Source of the DNA: Euphorbia lathyris
Taxonomy: Eukaryota > Streptophyta > Magnoliopsida > Malpighiales > Euphorbiaceae
Assembly: GCF_963576675.1 (NCBI RefSeq)
Contig: NC_088917.1
Coordinates: 31,712,501-31,776,500, forward strand
Direction: 5' to 3'
DNA length: 64,000 nt
The stretch's first letter is position 1, and each line of letters starts with the position of its first letter. The translations under genes were made by a program, and so were the position numbers. The notes beneath the pieces were generated by a model that searched no databases, was not told the origin of the DNA, and worked only from the letters and a program-made list of their open reading frames with translations. Positions 56,201 through 64,000 of this stretch are shown piece by piece.

Positions 56201-58890
56201 ACCTTCTGTCTCTCAGGACCATGATTTCTCCGTTTTTGTGCAATCGGGACCGCGTCTTCGGTGATATTAAGTTTATGATTGATCACGTCTGGACTAATCC
56301 CCGGGAGGATCTCATCCTTCCATGCGAAGACATCTTCTGACTCGAGGAGAACCTTTGTAATATCTGCCTTAATCTCATCCTTTAGCCCTCTGGCGATTCG
56401 TACCTGTTTTCCATTTGCCATAAGAAACATTTCTGTATCTCCCAGGGCCATCGTGGCAAGTTCCTTTTCTTCATCATCCTTGGACTGCGGGCGAATCGTC
56501 AAGGATGTCGAATATGTCTCCTGAGCAACTCTTTGATTCCCTTTGACCATTACTCCTCCCTTGGCAGTAGGGATGTACATGGTTAAATGGCGAATGGATA
56601 TGAGAGCAGCTGCCTCTGAGATGAAAGGCCGTCCCAAGATGACATTATAAGCCAACTGACCATCCATAATGGAGAACTCCAGATCTCCTTTCCAGACTTG
56701 ATCTTCATCTGCCAATTCGCATTCCAACATTACCTGCCCTTTCGTCTGGATTGTGTGCCCTGTTACTACCAGGATGTCTACAATGGTGGTCTCCACCTGG
56801 ATAGGATCGATCTTAAACTTGGCGAATGCCCCTCTTGTAATGACATTGCATGAACTGCCAGTGTCGATCATTACTCTTTTCATTTCCCATCCTTCCACCA
56901 TCATGGTGATGACCAGAGCATCTGCGTGAGGAGGAACCTCTGGGCCTACATCTGCGAAAGGGCGGTTGAGCGACATCCTTTCGAGAGCAATGGTTTTTGG
57001 CTTCTTTAGCGCGGGTTGATATCCTGGTCCGCCCGCTATGACGTTGATGACTCCTTTCGCCTTCTTTCTCGGATCATCTCTTGGTTTATCACCGTCGCCT
57101 TTCTTGTTATCATTTTGGACGAACCGGTCCAACTTTCCCCTTTCGATAAGCCTTTCTATCTCCCTGGCCAACTCCCAGCATGCATCCGTCTCATGACCAT
57201 TTCTCCGGTGGTATTTGCAATAATTTTTGGGATTCTTTCCCGTGTTGGTGTACTCCCCTCCTTTTGGTTCGGGGTATGAAATGCTCCGCTTGTGCTGGCT
57301 GTTCTCAATCCACATTAGCACTTCACTTTTGGAGGCATTTAACGGTGTAAACGACGTTATGTATGCAGATTTGTTTCTAGATCCTCCTCGCCTACCTCGA
57401 GATGACGAATCAGGGAATTTTTCCTTGTCCCGCCGACGAGATTCACCTTTGTCTCTCTTGGGGGGAGATATAGACTCTCTGCGGATGTCATCAACCTCCA
57501 TAAAGTCCTTGCACCTTTCTATCAGTTCCGTCATATTCCTCGGTTTGTTTCTGATTAAATCCTCTTGTAAGCTTTTACATGTTGTGTTTTTCACCAGTGC
57601 TTCTACTGCCATGGAGACATTTACATCAACAATGCGAATACACAATTTGTTGAAATTATCAACATACTCCCGAAGGGGTTCATTCTCTTTTTGTTTTAAC
57701 TCAAAGAGCTTTCGCGATTTAACCACTGGAGGAATGCATCCGGCGAATTTTGCACAAAATTCTCGACTTAACTGATCCCAGCTGTCTATCGATCCTGAAG
57801 GAAGGGACTGAAACCAATCGTAAGCAGGACCCTTGAGCGTAGTGATGAACATCCGACACAGCACCGCCTCACTAGCCCGATTAAGGCCAAGCAACATGCG
57901 ATACTTTCTTACATAGGCCTCAGGATTATTCTCACCCGAGTAGACTTGGATGTTAGGAATCTTAAAGTGCCTCTCAGTTTCCTCAACCTCGATCCACACA
58001 GTGAAAGGCGAATCACGGTTGGCGAATGGGTTATGCCTGGCATTCTCTTCGTTCTGACGGCGTACCTCGGCTCTGATTTGCTCCTCCATAGTACGTCGAT
58101 TCTCCCTAGGACGTCTTCTGCTTGGAGGTCTACTTTGAGAAGACGAAGAGCTGGAATCGGATGATGGGTCTGATGGGGACCTTCTACCACCTCCGCCCCG
58201 TCCGCCAGGAGGAGCTCGCCTATTTTCTCCTTGATTTGGTGGCGGATTTTGTCTATCCTGTCGTGGTAATCCAACTTGCTGCTCGTTTCTCCTTCGATCA
58301 GATATTGGAGGAGTCCTACCTCGCCGTGGTGATCTATGCCTAGGGCGAGAAGGGGATTGAGATCGCTCCTTTCCATGTGTTTTTTTACGCTTCTTATGCC
58401 TCTGACCCTCCTGACTGTCAATGGTGACCCTGGGGTTTGCGGTGCCCCTAGGAAGAGTCGAATCATTCCTTTGACTCCCTTCTGGTATCTCCGAAAACAG
58501 CCTTCGATTCAACGGTGGTTGGGTGCTGGCGAGCACTGGATTAACAACTGTGGAGTCCGCCGGGTGAGAAAGAAAAAACGACGAGTCACGAGCATTAGGT
58601 CCTATGAGAGTATTCTGCCATTGTGATGGCGTAGGAGCCGGATGGGGACGACGGAGGGTGAATGGAGGAATCGTCAAATAAGACCTTAGCCGACTTTCCA
58701 TGGCGGGTCCATGCTCTCTTCCGATGGATCCCACACAAATTTCAATGAATGAGTCAGGCGACATGCTCCCCTCTCCATGCACGGTTGGTGCGTCAGGGTC
58801 AACGCGTCCAGCGTTCGTAGTGAGATTTGTTGATGGTGTTATGGATGGTGTTTCCGTTCCTATGGAGGGATCAGACCCTCCGCTTGTCAT
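53222..58890 (-). pseudogene. Gypsy gag-pol polyprotein, frameshift in the integrase tail
   Basis: Starts at ATG 58890, 57 nt inside the 5' LTR, and runs 1780 codons to 53548. Domains: Arg/Ser/Pro-rich N-terminus; retrotransposon gag (about 308-440, IQVYSGENNPEAYVRKYRML); zinc-knuckle-like CKYHRRNGHETDAC (about 556-569); protease MIDTGSS (Asp 676); reverse transcriptase with YVDD at 1035-1038; RNase H with MYTDGAS (Asp 1318); H2C2 zinc domain (about 1550-1590); integrase core with Asp 1609, Asp 1669 and Glu 1705. A small indel near 53555-53565 ends the frame. The integrase C-terminus continues to 53222 in another frame (MAAYKQRIAAYHNKHTK, LRKYFARK). All core catalytic residues are present, so this is the best preserved polyprotein here. 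It acts in copying and integrating the element. Confidence 0.95.
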
Positions 58891-58927
58891 GTTTAAAACG
58901 TGAACGAAATCCTTATTAGGCTAGGAT

Positions 58928-58945
58928 TCCACGATCACCGCACCA
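58928..58945 (-). other. Gypsy primer binding site
   Basis: The minus strand reads TGGTGCGGTGATCGTGGA two bases inside the 5' LTR. The TGG start fits a tRNA CCA end. I do not assign the tRNA. Confidence 0.7.
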
Positions 58946-58947
58946 AT

Positions 58948-59451
58948 TGATAACTAGGGATGGATTTCCGATCAACTCTCTTCCCTGTGGGGGCGTCATT
59001 GGGTTCGACGGGGGGAAGCTCCGATGCCAAAGTTAGTATGGTAAAAGGAGAATAAACTATATTGACAAAGGTAGGGTTTAGGGTAGAGAGTGAAAGTGTA
59101 CCTCAATAGCTTGGGGTGCAAGCTATTTATAGTCATGTGATCGTAACTCCCAGTAATCATAAAGTCTCCATTAATGCCTCATTAATGGCGGTTACGGATC
59201 TCTCTTAACTGTGGCCGTTAGCTCATTAACGGTTCATTAATTGCCTTTATTGGGAATCGGCTCGGGCGGGCGGATCGAGACGCGTAGGCGGATCTCGCGT
59301 AGGTTGGATTACGGATAGCGTATGGCGGAATCTAGGAGATCCGCCACAGAGATGACTTGCTTGATACGCCACTGCTTCCCCGCGTTCCCAATACGTCGCC
59401 GTTTTGGTAAATATCCACTTTGATTCCATGGATAATATCTCGATGTTATCA
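58948..59451 (-). repeat. Gypsy 5' LTR
   Basis: 504 bp, partner of 49575-50078. Minus-strand TATA box at about 59123-59131. Confidence 0.95.
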
Positions 59452-59645
59452 AAATTCGAATTCAAATTCGTTGTTAGAATGTGTTTTCGATGTTATGTCG
59501 TACGGTGCTATCGGCAATGGAGAAACTGACGACACCGCCACATTTGTTGCCGCTTGGGAAAGAAGCTTGTAGTGTTGAATCTGGGGTTGTTCTTGCTCCT
59601 TCTAGTTATGTTTTTATGATCACATTCCACATTTTTTCAAACATT

Positions 59646-59803
59646 TATAAATACATTCCAGTATGTGTATAAATGGCAGAGAGAGAGATAGAGGAGCTAG
59701 AGAGAAATAGTAGAGAGAGTAGTGAGAGACAAGATCTAGAGAGAGAAATGGGAGAGAGAGGTTGAAGGAAGAAGATGAGGGTATTTTAGTAATTTTATGA
59801 GTG
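59646..59803. other. GA-rich spacer in MULE-3
   Basis: A (GAGA)n-rich stretch (59680-59762) between the polygalacturonase piece and the hAT insertion. No gene. Confidence 0.5.
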
Positions 59804-59811
59804 GGTCCCAC

Positions 59812-60091
59812 CAGGGCCGGTGCTGACATTTTAGCGGCCCTAGGCGAAATAAGAGATAATGGGCTCTTAATAAAAAAAAATTATACTAAAAAATTTAAAA
59901 ATAGAAATTTGGACCCATTTTAAACCTAAAATATCATATTATTTGGTCAATTTTTAGACCTAATGGATATTATAACCAAATTTATAACAAAAAAAAAAAG
60001 TATATATTCAAAAAAATTAAATTTTTTGGGCCCCTTTTAGCCTTGGGCCCTGGGCGGCCGCACCCCGGGCCTATGCTCAGGGCCGGCCCTG
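59812..60091. mobile_element. hAT-type MITE (280 bp) in MULE-3
   Basis: Perfect 8-bp target duplication GGTCCCAC (59804-59811 and 60092-60099). Ends are CAGGGCCGG and CCGGCCCTG, a 9-bp inverted pair. The right end CAGGGCCGGCCCTG is itself palindromic. The interior is AT-rich and non-coding. Confidence 0.92.
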
Positions 60092-60129
60092 GGTCCCACT
60101 TTTTTCAATTTACAACAGAAAAATGCTGA

Positions 60130-60287
60130 TGTGGCGTAGTTGACCAGCGTTGACCGGTCACAAAAACCGGCTGTACACTTTAGTGGGAGGTCACCTGAAG
60201 TTCGTACGGTTTAGTGTGACAAAATTTTGGTTGTACACGAAAGTGTGATTTGGGGTAAAGGTTGTACACCACGTATGTAATTTACCC
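60130..60287 (-). repeat. MULE-3 right terminal inverted repeat
   Basis: The reverse complement starts GGGTAAATTACATACGTGG and matches 48457-48610 over about 150 bp. Confidence 0.85.
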
Positions 60288-60347
60288 GAAACTAATAAAA
60301 CCGCGTTTATATGGTATGCCATATAAATTGTTTCTGATTAGATCACT

Positions 60348-62095
60348 TGTTAGTATTTGTTGGCCCAAAATAAATAAATTTTATTTTCATGTATATAGAA
60401 AGCTTATATTTAATTTTAGGGTATAGTTTCCATTTTTCTAAATAAAAGAAATTTTAAATAAAAGAAATAAAAATGATGAAAAATATGAAAAATAAAAATA
60501 ATATATATATATATATAAACTAACCTCCAGCTCGGCGAGCTAGAGGTCAGTCCTCGCTCGGAGCCCGTTTTCAGTCACTGACTTCTCCAAACGCACCCGG
60601 ACACAACCACGAGCTAACCTACGAAGCCTAGCCCATCCCCACACCTAGGCCCAAGCCTTAAAAGTCTCTCTAACCACAAGGTAGTGGGTGATGTGACATG
60701 GAAGTTAGTGGTGGTTTGTGGAGGTTGAGGAAGTTAGTGAGGTGGCAAGTTAGTGGTCAAAATTAGAGAGAAAAATAAGGGTTAGTTGGTGATTAATTAT
60801 TCAAATTTCCCTCTCAAAATGCTATAAATAGACTCTCCATTCTTCATAATTATACACTCATTCAATACACAAACCCCTCTCAAAGCTTCAATGCTTAATT
60901 TTTAGTTTTTGTTCTTTGTTCTTCAAGTTCTTAGTTCTCCTTTTCTTTTTCTAGCTCCTTTTCTAGCTCTTTTAGTGTGTTTTAGCTTTAATTCAAGCCT
61001 CTTTTCAAGCTTTTCAATTCAATTTAGCATCCCTAAGCCTTTAGTTTACTCAATTCCTTAGCTATAATTATTTTGCAAGTTAATTTTTTCAGATTCGTCC
61101 AAGTATTTTCAAAACTCGATTTCGTCCATTTAAATTCATTTTTTGCTTCCGATCTCTTCAACAAAGTTGTTCCTGACGTCTTGAATCTCAATCTAGTATA
61201 TTTATTTTCCCAATTCCGTGCTCAGAATCTATAGTTACAAGCCAATCTTTACAGCCCAAATTCTTTTAGCTAGTCTGTTCCCAGAATTTTTCAGATTCGT
61301 CCAGTTGTTTTCAAAACTCAAATTCGTCCATTTAGAATCTGTTTTAGCCTTCGATCCCTTATAAAAGTTTGTTCCTAACTTCCCGAAGTTAAATTTAGCC
61401 TATTTACTCGTCCAATTTCGGGTTCTTAAGCACTCAATCGATCCCACCGAAGTCAAAGGTTAAATCTGCCCCATTTGCCTACCACACGTTTTGATATTGC
61501 CAAGATCATATTCCATGCAGGCCCAACCGAACGTGGTGCATTAGAGGATTTCAAGCTAATACCAAAGTTCAACGTCCAGCCGAGATAGCTATTGTGGCTT
61601 CGAGTTTGTCGTTGAATTTCAATTTTCTTTTAATTGCATTTCAATTCATTGTATTGATTTGTTTTTTCCAATTCAATTGATTGTCTATATGTTTAGTATA
61701 GAAATTTTTCAATTGTAATTCATTTCCAATTTCAGGCTTTTTGAACATATGTATTCAAACCTTGATCAAATCAAAAAATACCAATTTTTTCACCAAATCT
61801 CGTGTCAATTTCGTACTTTCAATTTCTTTATTTTACCCGTCTTCAATTTATACGCTTAGCTTAAATAAAAATAATTAATCTAGCAAAGTTTTTATAACGG
61901 CGCTAGAGACCCAAGAGGGACTTTTTCAATCCTTGCGTCCCTCGCCAATCGCTTCAATTAGAATTCATGTTTTCGGCGCACAATTTCACAAACTTAACCG
62001 TCTTTCATAATTGAGAAATAATTTCTCTGGCACGCCCGCACCCTAACCACACGTGACAAGGTTGAAATTAGCATATTCGCAAAATATTGCTAACA
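60348..62095 (+). repeat. Putative 5' LTR of the right-edge element
   Basis: TGTTAG...CTAACA. TATA box at 60823-60830. U5-like part contains a diverged direct repeat, period about 200 bp: CAGATTCGTCCA followed by TTTTCAAAACTC and TTCGTCCATTTA at 61090 and again at 61291. No coding frame. Confidence 0.6.
60823..60830 (+). promoter_or_regulatory. TATA box in the right-edge LTR
   Basis: GCTATAAATAGAC is followed by a CT-rich leader (CTCTCCATTCTTCATAATTA). It is the likely promoter of the element. Confidence 0.65.
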
Positions 62096-62100
62096 ATTTT

Positions 62101-62118
62101 TGGCACGCCCAGTGGGAC
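62101..62118 (+). other. Primer-binding-site-like word
   Basis: TGGCACGCCCAGTGGGAC lies five bases after the LTR end. The TGG start fits a tRNA CCA terminus. tRNA not assigned. Confidence 0.6.
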
Positions 62119-62304
62119 CTGTTTTTTTTAAGCTTAGCCAAAAATTTAAATACTAGTTTTCTACGTACATATTTTTTGTATTTTCAATTGAGCTTTGTGT
62201 TCATTCTTTGCTTCATCAGTGCTTTAACCAATATTTATTTATTTATTTTTCTTGCTTAATTCCAGTTACTAATTTAGTTTAATCATTTTTGCTTACCGTT
62301 ATTC

Positions 62305-64000
62305 ATGGAGAATGTCTCTGAATATCAATAGGCGCAAAACAATCAAACCATGACGCGGACAGCATACAAAGATGCAAGGGATGCTACGATACCGGTGTAT
62401 TTTGGTGGTTTCAATCGAGATCGACATTTTACAATAAGTACAATCGGATTGTGGGTCCATTGGTACACCGTATTTAGATGCTACAATGATGGCTATATTC
62501 AGTTCATTCATAGTGACGAGCATAATATTGACTGCAAGTGTTGTGCTTATGTTCAAACTACGTCATTCTATGATGATCGATATGGTTGCTATGTGGAGCA
62601 AGTCTAGGAGTCCCATAAGAATCCACATGGTCCTGATTATGTTGAAGTATGGGAGCATCTACGGATGAGTAATCCTCATTGCCGAAATAGTTATATTTGT
62701 AATTATAGGGATGAAAACCTCCATTTTCATCGTCCTTGTCGGCAATCTTGCTTTGAAAAAAGTACGGTCATGGCTCTAATCGAGCATAAGACATATGAAA
62801 ATGTTGTTTGCTCTAATATGAGTTATGACCAAAATTCTTTCGAGGATTCTAGTCGTGTGGCAGAGGTGGAAGCAGTTCAAGTTGTTAAGGATGATGGAGA
62901 AATCAAATCATTACTTATGGAGGAGAACCAACCAAAGGACGATGAATATCAATAAAGAATGGACCAACTCGAGAAACAGGCAGCTAACATAGCGGCTTCT
63001 TTAAGAGCCTGCATTGAAAGCTATTGGGGGGCAATCCAAAAGGGAGAATTTCATCACAATACGAAGTTAGAGGCATCTCCCACACGCCCAACTCCTCCAA
63101 AAACAAAGATGCCTAATGATGAGACGATAATAGAAAGTCAAGAGCATGGAGACGATCCCTACGACTATGACTCTGAGTCCATGCAAGAGGATGATAATGC
63201 TCCCAATGATCTTGGTTCGAGAGGCATCCATGAAGCACATATAGAAATTCAAGAAGATGAAGAATATATTTCTAGGAGCTACGTTTCAGAATCCAGCGAC
63301 GAGGATGATGTCGTGTCTAGTGATCTTGATTCGGGGGGCAGTAAAGAGGAAGCAATTCAGCAAGAACCCACTCTAGAAGTATTGCCCATAGATGCAAATC
63401 CCCCAAAGTCAATAGAATTTCCAGGGAGTCCCGACATGAACAAGAAGATAGTTGTGCAAGCCCAGGAAGAGGAGGAAAATATATCTCATAACCTCAATTC
63501 GGATTTTAGTTGGGAGGGTGACGACCCATCAAGCACTTCTAACTCGGAGGGAATCCACGAAGGACCTGTAGAAATTCAAGAAGATGAGGAAGACGTTTCT
63601 TGGAGCTATGATTCAAAATCTAGTCAAGAGGATGAGGTATCCAACCCGGGGGGCATCCAAATGGAAGAGGTGCAAGAATTTATTCTAGAAGAATCTCTCA
63701 TTCTTGTGAAGTCTTTAAAATCAGAAGATTTTATGAAAGGTTGTGATATCGAAGAAGAAGCGGCTTCAGAAACACAGGAAAATAAGGAAGATATTTTCTA
63801 CGATTGTAATTCGCAACTCAGTCAGGATGAAGAAAACTTCTATGATCATGGTTTGGGGGGCAGTCAAGATCAAGAGATTAATCGAGAATCCACCCCAGAA
63901 ATACCTCTAATGATTCTTCCAACAACTCATGTTTTTCTAGAGCCTATGATCACTATGAAGTTTGTTAACTCAAATAGGGGACCAAGTTTGCAAACCATGA
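62305..64000 (+). pseudogene. Acidic repeat ORF of the right-edge element (three stops, runs off the window)
   Basis: One frame from ATG 62305 is interrupted by stops at 62329-62331, 62605-62607 and 62953-62955. It is then open from 62956 to the window end (about 348 codons). The first part is Cys/His/Tyr-rich (NPHCRNSYICNYRDENLHFH). The last part is very acidic and built of diverged units of the form (I/T)QE(D/N)(E/K)E(D/Y) followed by S(Y)xS(E/K)SS(D/Q)EDE, near 63246, 63570 and 63776. They are spaced by stretches containing a Gly-Gly pair (SGGS, PGGI, GLGGS). It has no match I recognise. By position it would be an extra ORF before gag or an unusual gag N-terminus. Confidence 0.6.

Larger units (their letters stand above)
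49575..59451 (-). mobile_element. Ty3/gypsy retrotransposon, Tat-type, with opposite-strand gene
   Basis: A 9877-bp element between AAATT copies (49570-49574 and 59452-59456). It has 504-bp LTRs that start TGATAAC and end GTTATCA, one 1780-codon gag-pol frame on the minus strand, a separated integrase tail, and a 3-kb region after pol with a gene on the opposite strand. The lack of a chromodomain and the long 3' region are features of Tat (Retand/Grande-like) elements. About nine LTR differences in 504 bp were counted by eye. Confidence 0.95.
49514..59645 (+). pseudogene. Captured polygalacturonase fragment, split by gypsy
   Basis: Before the gypsy (49514-49574) the frame reads SDPYPNDPGN. 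After it (59457 on) it continues in frame to VFDVMSYGAIGNGETDDTAT and FVAAW. That is the N-terminal signature of plant glycoside hydrolase 28 polygalacturonases (xFDVxxxGAxGDGxTDDTxAF). One inserted G near 59564 shifts the frame. In the next frame CSVESGVVLAPSSYVFMI and a few more family-like residues follow to about 59645. The catalytic NTD, DD and GHG motifs lie further downstream in the family and are absent. It is therefore a non-functional exon piece picked up by MULE-3. Confidence 0.82.
48457..60287 (+). mobile_element. Pack-MULE-like element (MULE-3) split by a Tat gypsy
   Basis: Terminal inverted repeats of about 150 bp start GGGTAAATTACATACGTGG on both sides and agree at roughly 85-90% by eye. 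Between them, ignoring later insertions, lies about 1.3 kb with fragments of two plant gene families and no transposase. This is the composition of a Pack-MULE. Later insertions are a LINE tail, a 9.9-kb gypsy and a 280-bp hAT. No 9-bp target duplication is visible (flanks TTCATATAC and GAAACTAAT), so either the ends mutated or the two repeats come from different copies. Confidence 0.65.
60348..64000 (+). mobile_element. 5' part of an LTR retrotransposon, truncated by the window
   Basis: A 1748-bp LTR-like unit is bounded by TGTTAG and CTAACA and followed by a primer-site-like TGGCACGCCCAGTGGGAC and a long leader/gag-like frame. The second LTR would lie beyond the window, so LTR status rests on the terminal inverted hexamer, the TATA box and the primer-site word. 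It is probably Ty3/gypsy, Tat/Ogre-like, from the primer-site type, but no pol sequence is visible. Confidence 0.6.

Noticed and set aside
57016..58626. Plus-strand frames opposite gypsy gag
   Set aside because: Antisense shadows of an Arg/Ser/Pro-rich coding region. The supported opposite-strand gene is only at 50142-52543.

Overview
This window is plant nuclear DNA, most likely from a eudicot. It is AT-rich. It holds plant-type Ty1/copia elements with PBS-like sequences resembling initiator tRNA-Met primer sites, a Ty3/gypsy element of the Tat type, Mutator-like elements (MULEs), short hAT elements with 8-bp target duplications (TSDs) and an RTE-type LINE tail. It also holds captured fragments of plant gene families (kelch repeat, polygalacturonase). 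I find no intact host protein gene, rRNA, tRNA or CRISPR array. Nearly every long reading frame belongs to a transposable element, and nearly all are broken.

Layout. 1-2230 is decayed non-coding DNA with a family of hairpin repeats (122-392) and a Ty3/gypsy RNase H relic (1587-1808, minus). 2231-14192 is a MULE whose transposase frame was split by a copia element (copia-1, 3712-13526, TSD GATGT). Copia-1 has 1.8-kb LTRs, a hairpin-rich leader and a polyprotein with two stop codons. Its 3' LTR contains a chimeric insert assembled from a locus 1.1 kb downstream, an inverted LTR piece and a repeated LTR tail. 14300-19937 is a heavily frameshifted second copia (copia-2) with 0.33-kb LTRs. 19938-29290 is AT-rich intergenic DNA with three hAT-type elements (21347-22009, 22638-22987, 26537-27594), the last nested in a TA-flanked inverted-repeat element (26332-27956), and an array of CACA..GTGTG palindromes (24355-25136).

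29307-40757 is a SIRE-type copia on the minus strand (TSD CCCTA) with gag, pol and a third, env-position reading frame that has its own TATA box. It sits in what looks like an older copia LTR. One end of it, with flank, was later tandemly duplicated (825-bp units, 40487-42136). 43921-47694 is a compact MULE with a three-intron transposase gene carrying FAR1-like, transposase, SWIM and OTU-protease segments. The gene is broken by one stop codon. The element also carries three tandem palindromes in intron 1 and a 279-bp palindrome at its 3' end. 48457-60287 is bounded by ~150-bp inverted repeats and looks like a Pack-MULE that captured kelch-repeat and polygalacturonase fragments. A 9.9-kb Tat-type gypsy (49575-59451, minus, TSD AAATT) then split the polygalacturonase piece. 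That gypsy carries an additional multi-exon-like gene on the opposite strand. 60348-64000 is the 5' part of another LTR element (1.75-kb LTR, PBS-like site, acidic repeat-containing ORF) running off the window.

The parts do not form a pathway. They record nested insertion: MULEs were hit by LTR elements, which were then rearranged by template switching and tandem duplication. LTR pairs of copia-1, the SIRE element and the gypsy differ by roughly 2% by eye, so these insertions are fairly recent. Copia-2, the older copia LTR and the hAT elements look older.
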